Below the pieces are notes generated by a model. That model made no database searches and was not told where the DNA came from. It worked only from the letters and a program-made list of their open reading frames with translations. This document shows positions 23,725 through 32,636 of a DNA stretch of 64,000 nucleotides, one piece after another; the first letter of the stretch is position 1, and each line of letters opens with the position of its first letter. The translations under genes were made by a program, and so were the position numbers. Origin of the DNA: Ruminococcus sp. Lineage in GTDB: Bacteria; Bacillota; Clostridia; Oscillospirales; Ruminococcaceae. The stretch spans positions 24,986-88,985 of the forward strand of contig JAKSQV010000003.1 in assembly GCA_024403935.1 (NCBI GenBank), given 5' to 3'.

Positions 23725-25560
23725 ATGGATATACGTAAGCTGACTGCTCTTGCAGCGGCGGCAGTGATGACCGCTTCATGTGCGGTCTCATGCAAAAAGA
23801 AAGAAAAATCCGACAGCACGAGCCGCCAAGCAGTGACCGATACGAACGGGAAAATCGAGGATGAAACTGTCAGCACCTATCCCGACTATCCCATTTCCTA
23901 CCCGGAGATAGAAGAAAAAACGACAGGCGATCTCTATGAAGCAGAGGCTGCAAAGCTCGGCAAGGGTCTGAAGGTCGTCAGCAGCCCCAAGGAAGACTCC
24001 GACAGCAAGGGCGGCAAAAAATCCACCGATGCAGAGGCTGTCCAGCCGACCACAAAATTCGACCCGACCGTCAAGCCCGAGACTCTCATCACAAATTACA
24101 GCGGTGACGGCTATGTCAAAGGCTTCAAAAATGACGGAAGCACAGGCGTTGTGTTCACGGTGGATGCTCCGAGCAATCAGCACTACGACCTCTCGTTCAG
24201 CATCGCTGCTGACCGCTTCGTCAACTGCGACATCTTCGTAAACGGCACTGAAACCGCCGTGTTCAAGACCATGAGCGACGGCGAATTTACGCTGATAACG
24301 CTCTACGGCGTGTTCCTCACAAAAGGCAAATCGGAAATAGAGATACGTCCGCACGGCGACATTTCCCTCGACTACCTGAAAATGGCAAACAACACCTCAC
24401 TGCGTACTATCAAATATAACGCGGAAAACGACCTTTCCAACAAGGAAGCAGGCGTATCCGCAAAGGAGCTCATGGACTTCCTGACCGACAACTACGGCAA
24501 ATACGTGCTGATGGGACAGTATGCCTCGGATGAAAATAATGAGGAGCTTGACCTCATCTACCGCACTACTGGTAAATATCCCGCGATACGGTTTTCGGCT
24601 CTGCACACGAACAGCAAGACCTTCGACAGCGCGTTCAGGGACATTGATGCCTGCGCCGACTGGTATCACAAGGGCGGCATCGTCGGACTGATGTGGTACT
24701 GGGAGGCTCCTTCAAAGAAAAAACCGTCAGTCTATGCAAAGGATACCGATTTCAAGCTGTCCGATGCAATGACCGACATCGACATCGCAGAGATGTCACA
24801 GGAGGAGATACGCGGTCTGTACGGCGAAGGCAAGATCTCAGAGCAGTGCTACGGCCTTATCCTCGACATCGACAATATGGCAGGACAGCTCACATCTCTG
24901 AAGAACAAGGGCGTTCCCGTGCTCTGGAGACCTCTCCATGAGGGAAGCGGCGACTGGTTCTGGTGGGGCGCGAGCGGAGTCGATGCCTACAAGTGGCTGT
25001 GGGAACTGATGTACCGCCGCTATACCAACTTCTTTGAGCTTGACAACCTTATCTGGATATGGAACGGTCAGAGCGAAAGCTCTCTCGTCAACAAGAACAC
25101 CTTCGATATTGCCGCTCTTGACATATATCTCGACAGCAGCAAGGATTACGGCAGCCGCTATGAGCAGTTCCTCGCGCTCCAGAATATCGTCGGCAAGGAT
25201 AAGCTCATCGCCCTGAGCGAATGCAGCACTGTTCCCGACATTGACGCAGCTTTCCGTGATAATGCGGTATGGTCGTTCTTCGGGCTCTGGTACGGCAAGT
25301 ATATCAGCGACGACAAGGGCGGCTACTCTGAGGAATATACAAGCAAGGACGCGCTTGTCCGCGCATACAACTCCGACGGAGCTCTTACTCTTGACGAGTA
25401 CATCAAGCTTCGCAGCGGTGAGAAGCTCGTTCCCGAATACGGCGACGAAAAGCCTGCTTCCACTACTTCTTCCACTTCTGCGACCACAACCGACACCACT
25501 GATACAACAGGTACTTCATCAGCGGAAAGCACAGAGACTACGGCAGTTTCCGCGAACTGA
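23725..25560 (+). CDS. GH26 beta-mannanase lipoprotein with N-terminal CBM35-like domain
   Basis: The lipoprotein signal peptide has acylation Cys C19 or C23 (TASCAVSCKKK). A Ser/Lys/Glu-rich spacer follows, then a CBM35-like beta-sandwich at about 70-230 (YEAEAAKL...GDGYVKGF...STGVVFTVDAP...DYLKMAN). The GH26 domain spans about 245-560, with acid/base Glu E406 in RPLHEGSGDWFWWG and nucleophile E499 in ALSECSTVPD. The C-terminal 35 residues are a Ser/Thr linker (ASTTSSTSATTTDTT...) that simply stops, with no dockerin after it. It would cut beta-1,4-mannan at the cell surface. AGGAGG precedes the ATG. It lies between GH95 and a HAD-like gene on the same strand. Confidence 0.92.
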   Translation: MDIRKLTALAAAAVMTASCAVSCKKKEKSDSTSRQAVTDTNGKIEDETVSTYPDYPISYPEIEEKTTGDLYEAEAAKLGKGLKVVSSPKEDSDSKGGKKSTDAEAVQPTTKFDPTVKPETLITNYSGDGYVKGFKNDGSTGVVFTVDAPSNQHYDLSFSIAADRFVNCDIFVNGTETAVFKTMSDGEFTLITLYGVFLTKGKSEIEIRPHGDISLDYLKMANNTSLRTIKYNAENDLSNKEAGVSAKELMDFLTDNYGKYVLMGQYASDENNEELDLIYRTTGKYPAIRFSALHTNSKTFDSAFRDIDACADWYHKGGIVGLMWYWEAPSKKKPSVYAKDTDFKLSDAMTDIDIAEMSQEEIRGLYGEGKISEQCYGLILDIDNMAGQLTSLKNKGVPVLWRPLHEGSGDWFWWGASGVDAYKWLWELMYRRYTNFFELDNLIWIWNGQSESSLVNKNTFDIAALDIYLDSSKDYGSRYEQFLALQNIVGKDKLIALSECSTVPDIDAAFRDNAVWSFFGLWYGKYISDDKGGYSEEYTSKDALVRAYNSDGALTLDEYIKLRSGEKLVPEYGDEKPASTTSSTSATTTDTTDTTGTSSAESTETTAVSAN

Positions 25561-25576
25561 CACAAGGAGGTGCGCT

Positions 25577-26890
25577 ATGGAGAACACATTCAAGCCGCAT
25601 ATCACTCTCACAAGGGAACAGACAGAGCTCAGGGAGAAAATGCTCTCTGAGGTCAGCAAATCCGACTACAAGGCTGTCAGCTTCCGCCTGACGGATACGC
25701 TCACGGTCTCGCCATTCTCCGAATATGAGGACATTTTCCTGCTCATGGAGGAGGACTTCGACGATCTGACGACCGTGAAAAAGGGATTTACCGAGCTCCG
25801 AACAGCCGCCGCAGAAGCCGCAGAAAAGAAATACTGCAATTCGGGCGGAGCAACAGCAGAACGGATATATGACATCATCGCAAAGGAAGCAAAGCTTTCT
25901 CCGTTCGGCAAGGACAAGCTCATGAAGCGTGAGTTTGAGCTTGCTGTGCATTTCACGATGGCAAGAGGACTCGGAAAGGAGCTCTTTGACGCGGCAAAAC
26001 GCACGAAAAAGAAGATCATCATTGTCGCGGACACGATATACCCGCGCAATGTGATAGTAAGAATGCTCTCGGCGTGCGGCTATGAGCAGGCTGACGAGCT
26101 TGTTGTACCATCAGAACTCAAGGGCAGTGTCACCGACCATAAGGCTCTGTATGATGCTGTTCTCGCCAAGGCAGGCGTTGCTCCTGCAAAGCTGCTCCAT
26201 ATCGGCGGCGATGTTGAGGCAGATGTTGAAACTCCTATTATGAACGGCTCACGGGCACTGCTTCTGTCGGGGACTATACCTCTCATGGCCAGGTCGGGCC
26301 GGCTTCGCGGCTTCGTGCAGGCAAAGCACATCTACGACTATGACAAAGCCGACTATCTCGCGCTTCACGGCGCATTCGGCATATATGCAGCGTACCTGTT
26401 CGACATACCGGTCAGCAAGTCGCCGCAGAGCGACTTCTGTGCAAATGAATATATGCTCGGCTTTATCGTCGGCGGCACAGCACGCATCACAGGTATGCGC
26501 CCTGCCGACAAGTTCCAGACAAAGCTGCTCGCCGCGCTATCGGAAAATCCCGAAGCACTGCAAGGCATGGAGGATATGGAGAAACTCTTCCACTTCCACT
26601 TTGACGGACATCTCGAAAAGTACGGCTTCAAAGACTGCGATATGCCGCTTCGCTTCTTTGCGGAACACAGTGCCGCAGGTGACAGAGCGATCTTCCAGAG
26701 CCGACTCGATCCGACCGATTTTGCCGGCTGGACAGAACGTACCAAAGAGCCTAAGCTCGCACCTGTCCACGCAAGAAAGGTCAAGAGTAGCATCACCGCA
26801 AAGCTCGCTGACAAGCTCTTCCCGCCGGGAACGAAGGTGCGCAACATTGCGGACGCTATGCTCGTCAAAATGAAGGGCAGGTCGCACTGA
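25577..26890 (+). CDS. HAD-like protein lacking the catalytic nucleophile (437 aa)
   Basis: The fold markers match HAD proteins of glycan clusters: KKIIIVADTIYPRNVIVRMLSACGY resembles their motif II region, and LLHIGGDVEADVETPIMNG their motif III/IV. Motif I, normally SFDIFDTLL, reads SFRLTDTLT (35-43). The nucleophile Asp is therefore Arg (R37), while the second Asp (D40) remains, so phosphatase activity is not expected. The C-terminal ~170 residues are a helical domain of unknown role. The ATG at 25577 has AAGGAGG upstream and follows the mannanase by 16 bp. An upstream frame extension overlaps the mannanase gene and is not real. Confidence 0.75.
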   Translation: MENTFKPHITLTREQTELREKMLSEVSKSDYKAVSFRLTDTLTVSPFSEYEDIFLLMEEDFDDLTTVKKGFTELRTAAAEAAEKKYCNSGGATAERIYDIIAKEAKLSPFGKDKLMKREFELAVHFTMARGLGKELFDAAKRTKKKIIIVADTIYPRNVIVRMLSACGYEQADELVVPSELKGSVTDHKALYDAVLAKAGVAPAKLLHIGGDVEADVETPIMNGSRALLLSGTIPLMARSGRLRGFVQAKHIYDYDKADYLALHGAFGIYAAYLFDIPVSKSPQSDFCANEYMLGFIVGGTARITGMRPADKFQTKLLAALSENPEALQGMEDMEKLFHFHFDGHLEKYGFKDCDMPLRFFAEHSAAGDRAIFQSRLDPTDFAGWTERTKEPKLAPVHARKVKSSITAKLADKLFPPGTKVRNIADAMLVKMKGRSH

Positions 26891-27021
26891 CAGCTTTTTT
26901 CATGATACTGCATACTGTGCGGTGATATGCCCGACTTCCTTAGTATGCGACATATCTTCGCACCCTTGACGGCATTCACTCGTTCGTGATAAAACATTCC
27001 CGAAACTGACATTTTTTACTG

Positions 27022-27051
27022 TTGCTCACACCGCTCTTTCTGTGATAAGAT
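27022..27051 (+). promoter_or_regulatory. Probable promoter of spo0A
   Basis: TTGCTC (27022-27027), 18-bp spacer, TAAGAT (27046-27051). A moderate match; no TGTCGAA-type Spo0A box was seen nearby. Confidence 0.5.
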
Positions 27052-27102
27052 AGAATCGTTGAAAAAAACATAAAACGACCTATCAAGCAGGAGGAAAAAA
27101 CC

Positions 27103-27870
27103 ATGAACAACAAAATAAAGGTACTCATCGGGGACGATTCAGCAGGAACAGGCGTAAGTCTGGCGAATAAGCTCCGCGAAAAGGGAATGTACGCATATAC
27201 GCGCAGAAAGGACTGCGGCGTTATTGTCGATTCGATACGGAATGACCCGCCCGATGCCGCAGTGCTCGACATCACTGCCGAAAACGGCGATGCGGTCACA
27301 ATAATGAAAAAGGTGAGGGAGCTCGGAGTCAAATTCCCTGCATTCGTCATCACATCTGCATTCGACAACGAATTCATCGAGCGTCAGGTCATGGAAAACG
27401 GAGCTTCAAAGTTCCTTCTCAAGCCCTACGATGCGGACGACCTATTCGGAGCAATAAACTCTGCCCTCGGTGACAAGGCTAACAGCCTCAGTGACGACAT
27501 GGAGATAGCTGTCACCGATATTATCCATCAGCTCGGAGTTCCTGCTCACATCAAGGGATATCACTACCTCCGCACAGCCATACTCTACTCCATTGAGGAC
27601 AAGAGCCTGCTTGACAGCGTAACAAAGCTCCTCTATCCCACAGTCGCAGGGATATACGATACGACCTCTTCAAGAGTTGAACGAGCTATCCGCCACGCAA
27701 TAGAGATAGCATGGGACAGAGGCAACGTTGATACTCTCAACTCATTCTTCGGCTATACCGTTGACACAAGCAAGGGAAAACCGACAAATTCGGAATTTAT
27801 CGCTCTCATCACGGACAAGCTCCGCCTGCGCTTCAAAGCGGCTCTCAGGAGGACTCAGGTTCAGGCATGA
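27103..27870 (+). CDS. spo0A: Sporulation master regulator Spo0A
   Basis: 255 residues. The receiver domain (1 to about 122) has the acidic pair D11/D12, the phospho-acceptor D56 in AAVLDI, a Thr/Ser after FVIT and the Lys in FLLKPYD. The DNA-binding domain (about 140-255) is diagnostic: [84 protein letters not shown]. Phosphorylated Spo0A starts sporulation and represses growth-phase genes. It stands away from its usual neighbour spoIVB, between a HAD-like gene and a flavin-reductase-like gene. GGAGG lies before the ATG. The receiver is less conserved than the effector domain, as usual. Confidence 0.95.
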   Translation: MNNKIKVLIGDDSAGTGVSLANKLREKGMYAYTRRKDCGVIVDSIRNDPPDAAVLDITAENGDAVTIMKKVRELGVKFPAFVITSAFDNEFIERQVMENGASKFLLKPYDADDLFGAINSALGDKANSLSDDMEIAVTDIIHQLGVPAHIKGYHYLRTAILYSIEDKSLLDSVTKLLYPTVAGIYDTTSSRVERAIRHAIEIAWDRGNVDTLNSFFGYTVDTSKGKPTNSEFIALITDKLRLRFKAALRRTQVQA

Positions 27871-27896
27871 GGCGGCAGAAATAAGGAGGAATCACC

Positions 27897-28406
27897 ATGT
27901 CATTCAGAAAAATCGACCTTTCAGAGCTTCAGTTCAACCCGTTCGCCAAAATAGGCAAGGAGTGGATGCTGCTCACAGGCGGCAAGCCGGACAGCTTCAA
28001 TACCATGACCGCTTCATGGGGACAGCTCGGCGTGCTGTGGAACAGAAACGTGCTGACCTGCTACATACGCCCGAACAGGTATACTTACGGCTTCATCGAG
28101 GACGGCGACACCTTTACCGCTTCGTTCTACGGTGAGCAGTACCGCAGTGCTCTGTCGTTCTGCGGCTCACACTCAGGCAGGGACTGCGACAAGGTCAGCG
28201 AGGCAGGTCTTACACCTGCGGAATTTGACGGAAACGTTGCCTTCGAGGAAGCAGATATGGTGCTCGTGTGCAGAAAGCTGTACAGCTATGACCTGACGGA
28301 GAGCGGCTTCCTCACAGATGACGGCATACCTGCGCAGTTCTTCGGCTCAGATCCGTATCACCGCGCTTACATTTCTGAAATAGTCGGCGTGTACGTCAAG
28401 GAATAA
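27897..28406 (+). CDS. Flavin-reductase-like FMN-binding protein
   Basis: 169 residues with the split-barrel pattern of the flavin_reduct family: WMLLTGGKPDSFNTMTASWGQLGVLWNRNVLTCYIRPNRYTYGFIEDGDTFTASF, in which the NTMTASWG and CYIRPNRYT stretches bind FMN. It ends DPYHRAYISEIVGVYVKE. It probably reduces flavin or a small electrophile in the cytosol; the true substrate is unknown. AAGGAGG precedes the ATG, 26 bp behind spo0A on the same strand, so co-transcription is likely. Confidence 0.85.
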   Translation: MSFRKIDLSELQFNPFAKIGKEWMLLTGGKPDSFNTMTASWGQLGVLWNRNVLTCYIRPNRYTYGFIEDGDTFTASFYGEQYRSALSFCGSHSGRDCDKVSEAGLTPAEFDGNVAFEEADMVLVCRKLYSYDLTESGFLTDDGIPAQFFGSDPYHRAYISEIVGVYVKE

Positions 28407-28431
28407 CTCTTTATACAGCTATAAAAAACAG

Positions 28432-28467
28432 AAGCCTCCTGTCCGGTAACAGACAGGAGGCTTTTTT
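28432..28467. terminator. Bidirectional terminator between convergent genes
   Basis: Stem AAGCCTCCTGTC / GACAGGAGGCTT with an 8-nt loop, then TTTTTT on plus; AAAAAACAGAAG upstream gives T-rich sequence on minus. Confidence 0.9.
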
Positions 28468-28483
28468 CTGTTATTATACAGGA

Positions 28484-29137
28484 TCACTTTACAGTGACCG
28501 TTCCGCCCTTCCAGTTTTCAAAGGCGTATTTTTCAAGAGAAAGGTCGCCTTCCACATTTCTGAACATATCCGACCGTGTATCGTCGGGCGGCAGATAGTA
28601 TATGCCAATATTGTATACCGTACCCGATTTTGCGTTTTCGGGCACCTTGAAGAAGAACTTGGCTATCTCGCCGTCTCCTCCCATATTTCCTTCAAATATC
28701 TCCGTGAAAAAGAGCGAGCCGAGATGATTTGAGGTAAGCTCCTCGGGAAGCTTGTTTGTCCAGAGCATTCCCACCGAGCCTATCGAACGCTTGGAGGCAG
28801 CTCCGAGTTCATATTTTATGGTGTTCTGCTTGGGATCTTCCATCTCACAGGTAAGGGCATCATCGAAAGTGATGTGCAGACCGCAGGTGTTCCAGTTCTT
28901 GACTGCTCCGTTCACGAAAAGCGATACCTCAGCAACTTCTCCTGCTGCTGCCTCAACATTCGAGAACATCAGCTCGGGACCGTCCTCTGCGGCGGTTATG
29001 CTGCTGTCGTAGCCGACGGCGCCGGGAACTCCCTGATTTCCTGTTTCTGCCGATGTATCATGATCGCTGCCGCAGGCTGCTGAAAGCGCAAGCATAGCTG
29101 CTGCTGCGGTCATGGCAATAATTCTTTTAATGTTCAT
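28484..29137 (-). CDS. Lipoprotein with a cohesin-like domain (217 aa)
   Basis: The lipoprotein signal peptide ends LALSAAC (C22). After a short spacer, residues about 50-217 match the cohesin beta-sandwich: PELMFSNVEAAAGEVAEVSLFVNG, GLHITFDDALTCE, GSVGMLWTNKLPE, then GGDGEIAKFFFKVPENAKSGTVYNIGIYY and a final strand GGTVTVK. Cohesins bind dockerins of fibre-degrading enzymes. A single cohesin on a lipid anchor would hold one dockerin enzyme or scaffold at the membrane. The start codon overlaps the clpE stop (ATGA), so the two are translationally coupled. The fold call is by pattern and dockerin partners are not known; a related beta-sandwich adhesion domain is the alternative. Confidence 0.7.
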   Translation of the reverse strand: MNIKRIIAMTAAAAMLALSAACGSDHDTSAETGNQGVPGAVGYDSSITAAEDGPELMFSNVEAAAGEVAEVSLFVNGAVKNWNTCGLHITFDDALTCEMEDPKQNTIKYELGAASKRSIGSVGMLWTNKLPEELTSNHLGSLFFTEIFEGNMGGDGEIAKFFFKVPENAKSGTVYNIGIYYLPPDDTRSDMFRNVEGDLSLEKYAFENWKGGTVTVK

Positions 29138-31446
29138 TCTTTGCCCTGCTCCTTTTTGATGCCTGTAACGGTTATCTCATCACCGTCGGCGGAGATGTGT
29201 ATTTCGCTGATCTCCGACGAATCCGTGATTATCAATTCTGCGACCTTATCTTCGATGTCCTGACGGATAACACGGCGGATGTCACGCGCTCCGTAAGGCT
29301 TTCCGTATGACTTCTCCGCAATGAGTGCGAGTGCCTTATCGTCATAGGAGACGGAGATGTTCTTTTCGGCAAGAGGCTCCTTCATTTCGTCTATCATGAG
29401 GGCGGCGATGCGTGCGAAATCATCCTTTTCGAGCTGTCTGAATACGACTATCTCATCAATACGGCTGATGAATTCGGGACGCAGGAAATCACGGAGTCCC
29501 TTCATTGCCTTGTCGCGTGAGATGTCATTCTCCGTGCGGTTGAAGCCGACTCCGACACTCTTGTCTGTTGAGCCTGCATTTGAGGTCATGCAGATTATGG
29601 TATTCTCAAAATTGATGTTTCTGCCCTGAGCATCATCAATGTGACCTTCATCAAGTATCTGCATGAGGATATTCATAACATCAGGATGTGCCTTTTCTAT
29701 CTCATCAAAGAGAATAACGGAATACGGCTTGCGGCGCACCTTTTCGGTGAGCTGTCCTGCCTCATCATAGCCGACATATCCGGGAGGCGAGCCTATCATG
29801 CGCGCGACTGAGTGCTTTTCCATATACTCGGTCATATCGAGCCGTATCAGCGGCTCGGTGGAGTCGAACAGCTCCTCGGAGAGAGCCTTGACCAGCTCTG
29901 TCTTGCCGACACCTGTCGGGCCGACGAATATGAACGATGCAGGTCTGCGTCTCTTGCTGAGCTGTACTCTTGTACGCTTTATGGCGCGTGTGAGCACCTC
30001 AACAGCCTCGTCCTGTCCGAGAACACGCTTCTTCAGAGCCTCTTCGAGCTTTGATATTTTGAGGAATTCCGTTTCAGCTATCTTGCTTGCAGGGATACCC
30101 GTCCACAGCTCTACGACCTTGGTGATGTCCTCCTCCGTGACCTGAACATTCTCTGCTTTTTCCTTCAGCTTTTCTGCATCATCAAGGAGATGTATGAGCT
30201 TGCTCTTGACCTCCGCGAGTGCCTGATAATCGGGCTCACTCTGCTCGGAGAGCGTCTTTTCCATGCCTCTGAGCACATCTGCTTCTTTGGTGAGCTTGGC
30301 ATATTCGGCTATTTCGGGCGAGCGGATATTCGCATGAGCGCATCCCTCGTCCATGAGGTCGATAGCCTTGTCAGGCAGGAAGCGGTCGGTGATATATCTT
30401 TCGGACAGCACTGCACACACTCTTATAAGATAATCCGAGATGTGGACCTTGTGGTAGTCCTCATAGTATTTCTTGATTCCGAGGAGCACGTTCACAGTGT
30501 CCTCAACTGTCGGCTCAGTGACTGTTACGGGCTGAAAGCGTCGTTCAAGAGCGGAATCCTTCTCGATATACTTTCTGTACTCGCCGAATGTTGTTGCTCC
30601 GATGACCTGAACCTCTCCGCGTGAAAGGGCAGGCTTGAGTATGTTTGCCGCGTTCATCGAGCCCTCTGAATCGCCTGCGCCTACGAGATTATGCACCTCG
30701 TCAATAAAGAGGATGATATTGCCCTCGCTTTTTACCTCGTCAACAAGTCCCTTTACTCGGCTCTCGAACTGTCCGCGGAACTGCGTTCCTGCCACGAGAG
30801 CGGTAAGGTCGAGCAGATACAGCTTCTTATCGGCAAGATTCAGCGGAACGTTGCCCTCATTTATTCTCTGTGCGATACCCTCGGCAATAGCTGTCTTTCC
30901 GACACCCGGCTCACCGATAAGGCAGGGGTTGTTCTTGGTGCGGCGTGAAAGTATCTGTATCACACGCGCTATTTCCTTATCCCTTCCGATTATGCGGTCA
31001 AGCTTGCCGTCAGCAGCCTTCTGTGAGAGATTTGTGCAGTAGCTTCCGAGGAATTTCAGTTCCTTCTTCTTTTCCTTCTTCTCAGCCTTGTCACGACCGA
31101 ATAAGCCCTTTCTGTGCGGCTTCTCCTCGTTCTCGGGAGCGGCTGAGCCTTCCTCCTGCTGGTCGGAGCTTTCCTCGCCGCCGAACATATTCGCTATCAG
31201 ATCGGGCATTATGCCCTGTCCGCCCATCTCGAATGAGTCACCGTCAAGCATTCCCATCATCTGATCCGAAAGCTGTTCGATCTCCTCCTCGGTTATGCCG
31301 AGCTTTTCCATATATTCAGCGACCTGCGGTATCTTTCTCTCTCTTGCACAGGCGAGGCACAAACCCTCATTTTTCTTTTCGTTTCCCTGTACAGATGTGA
31401 TGAATACGACAGCAGGTCGTTTTTTGCAGTTGCTGCACATTATCAT
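29134..31446 (-). CDS. clpE: ClpE-type AAA+ unfoldase with N-terminal zinc finger
   Basis: 770 residues. The N-terminus is a C4 zinc finger, MCSNCKKRPAVVF..LCLACARER, followed by an acidic linker with no Clp_N repeats, as in ClpE. Module 1 has GEPGVGKTAIAEG and ILFIDEVHNLVGAG. A middle coiled coil spans about 415-465. Module 2 has GPTGVGKTEL and VILFDEIEKAHPD, plus a ClpB-like C-domain. It feeds unfolded proteins to ClpP during stress. The start is ATG 31446 with AGGAGG 7 nt upstream; the frame remains open through the MITE-like element but without a start signal. It is followed in a 4-base overlap by the cohesin-like lipoprotein. No CtsR direct repeat or CIRCE element was seen upstream. Confidence 0.92.
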   Translation of the reverse strand: MIMCSNCKKRPAVVFITSVQGNEKKNEGLCLACARERKIPQVAEYMEKLGITEEEIEQLSDQMMGMLDGDSFEMGGQGIMPDLIANMFGGEESSDQQEEGSAAPENEEKPHRKGLFGRDKAEKKEKKKELKFLGSYCTNLSQKAADGKLDRIIGRDKEIARVIQILSRRTKNNPCLIGEPGVGKTAIAEGIAQRINEGNVPLNLADKKLYLLDLTALVAGTQFRGQFESRVKGLVDEVKSEGNIILFIDEVHNLVGAGDSEGSMNAANILKPALSRGEVQVIGATTFGEYRKYIEKDSALERRFQPVTVTEPTVEDTVNVLLGIKKYYEDYHKVHISDYLIRVCAVLSERYITDRFLPDKAIDLMDEGCAHANIRSPEIAEYAKLTKEADVLRGMEKTLSEQSEPDYQALAEVKSKLIHLLDDAEKLKEKAENVQVTEEDITKVVELWTGIPASKIAETEFLKISKLEEALKKRVLGQDEAVEVLTRAIKRTRVQLSKRRRPASFIFVGPTGVGKTELVKALSEELFDSTEPLIRLDMTEYMEKHSVARMIGSPPGYVGYDEAGQLTEKVRRKPYSVILFDEIEKAHPDVMNILMQILDEGHIDDAQGRNINFENTIICMTSNAGSTDKSVGVGFNRTENDISRDKAMKGLRDFLRPEFISRIDEIVVFRQLEKDDFARIAALMIDEMKEPLAEKNISVSYDDKALALIAEKSYGKPYGARDIRRVIRQDIEDKVAELIITDSSEISEIHISADGDEITVTGIKKEQGKE

Positions 31447-31505
31447 TGTTGTTCCTCCTGTTAAGCAGATGTGCTGTATGTCCTCCGCCGGATATGCGGA
31501 GCGTG

Positions 31506-31685
31506 TTAAGGCAAAACCGCATAAAGATTGTGCGTCAGAAACGCAGTCAGATTTTTCGTCAGATCGTACAGAAATTTTGCAGGCATACTGTCGTATGTCA
31601 AGAAATTTATGTGCAGAATGACGGAAAAGATGCAAGTTTATGGCGTACAAAGTCGTCAGACGCGCTTTGTGCGGTGTTGCCTTAA
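31506..31685. mobile_element. MITE-like element, 180 bp, 21-bp terminal inverted repeats
   Basis: The left end TTAAGGCAAAACCGC.. (31506-31526) and right end ..GCGGTGTTGCCTTAA (31665-31685) pair at 19 of 21 positions. TTAA stands at both outer edges and may be the target duplication. It contains no coding capacity. Three direct GTCAGA words are spaced exactly 12 bp apart (31534, 31546, 31558), with a fourth at 31655. It fills most of the gap between the CvpA-like gene and clpE and carries an outward promoter toward clpE. No transposase is in the window. Confidence 0.68.
31573..31601 (-). promoter_or_regulatory. Promoter of clpE inside the MITE-like element
   Basis: Minus strand TTGACA (31601-31596), 17-bp spacer, AAAATT (31578-31573). 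It is the best match upstream of clpE, about 125 bp from its start codon. Confidence 0.6.
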
Positions 31686-31687
31686 TC

Positions 31688-32584
31688 TTATAGTGATGAA
31701 ACAAAGGTATAGAAATATTTGAATATGATAGAATCGTCAATAACGCCGCTGTTGAAGAAGAGCATCTCGTCGCTTCCCATGACAGCCCAGACGCGTATCA
31801 GCGCAGCTGCCACAGTCACGAACAGACCGCCCTTTATCACTCCTATGATACCGCCGCTGATGTGTGAGCCGACATCAATGTGCTCCTCATCCCTGGAAGT
31901 ATACTGATGGAATATGAAATAAACCAGTATTGCCAGTGCGGCAAACAGAAGTATAAATCCTATCAGCTTGTATATCGTGACGAATGCAGGCGCAGTGTAA
32001 TTGTCCGCAATATATTTCGCAGCAGGCGTGCGGTATTCGACATCGGTTATGAGGGGGAGCAGCTCCTTCATACCGCTGCTGTCGCTGCGTATCTCACGCG
32101 CAGCAGTCTCGGCAGCATATTTGCTCAGATTCTGAGCTGCAATGTCGCGTATCACGACTGCATAGCCCTCACGGACAAGCCTGCCTACCTCCTCATCTTC
32201 GCCTATCTTTCTGCCGTTGATGTTGTTGATATATTTTATCATCTTTTCGTCGCTGTAATCATCAGAGCTGAAGAGATTAGTGAGATTTTCGTTGTTTGCG
32301 TGGAGATTGTATCCGAACGAATCGAGATATGCCGCATACTTGTTAACAAATGTATCGGCTTTTATTGTATCGTCGATCTTGGAGATACAACTGCTCCTCA
32401 GTGTGCTTTTGTAAAGTGTCTCTGCCGTGCTGCTGCTTATACCGAGAGCAAGTGCAAGTGCTATTCCGTAGCCAACGGTCGATATTGCAGCCTTCATGGT
32501 TCCTTTTCTGCCGGAAAAGAATATACATACAAGTATTATTGCAACAGCGATTACATCATAGAACCACCAGAATTGATTTCCCAT
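31688..32584 (-). CDS. CvpA-like membrane protein (298 aa)
   Basis: The N-terminus NQFWWFYDVIAVAIILVCIFFSGRKGTMKAAISTVGYGIALALALG gives two spans with the arrangement of the CvpA family. A hydrophilic outer region of ~130 residues follows, then two more spans (LIGFILLFAALAILVYFIFHQ; GGIIGVIKGGLFVTVAAALIRVWAVM). CvpA proteins are linked to envelope integrity; the exact role is unknown. It follows the DUF5711 gene by 52 bp, a common neighbour pair in Clostridia, and ends right at the edge of the MITE-like element. Confidence 0.72.
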   Translation of the reverse strand: MGNQFWWFYDVIAVAIILVCIFFSGRKGTMKAAISTVGYGIALALALGISSSTAETLYKSTLRSSCISKIDDTIKADTFVNKYAAYLDSFGYNLHANNENLTNLFSSDDYSDEKMIKYINNINGRKIGEDEEVGRLVREGYAVVIRDIAAQNLSKYAAETAAREIRSDSSGMKELLPLITDVEYRTPAAKYIADNYTAPAFVTIYKLIGFILLFAALAILVYFIFHQYTSRDEEHIDVGSHISGGIIGVIKGGLFVTVAAALIRVWAVMGSDEMLFFNSGVIDDSIIFKYFYTFVSSL

Positions 32585-32636
32585 GTTATTTGAGTACAGG
32601 CGTGAAGGGTCTGTACATCCTCCCTTCGGACACTGA

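Noticed and set aside
25241-25576. Long in-frame upstream extension of the HAD-like gene over the end of the mannanase gene
   Set aside because: The extension is low-quality Thr/Arg-rich text in another frame of the mannanase; the ATG at 25577 has AAGGAGG at the right distance.
31447-31740. CtsR or CIRCE operator before clpE
   Set aside because: No CtsR heptad direct repeat and no CIRCE inverted repeat could be found in the sequence; the region is occupied by the MITE-like element.
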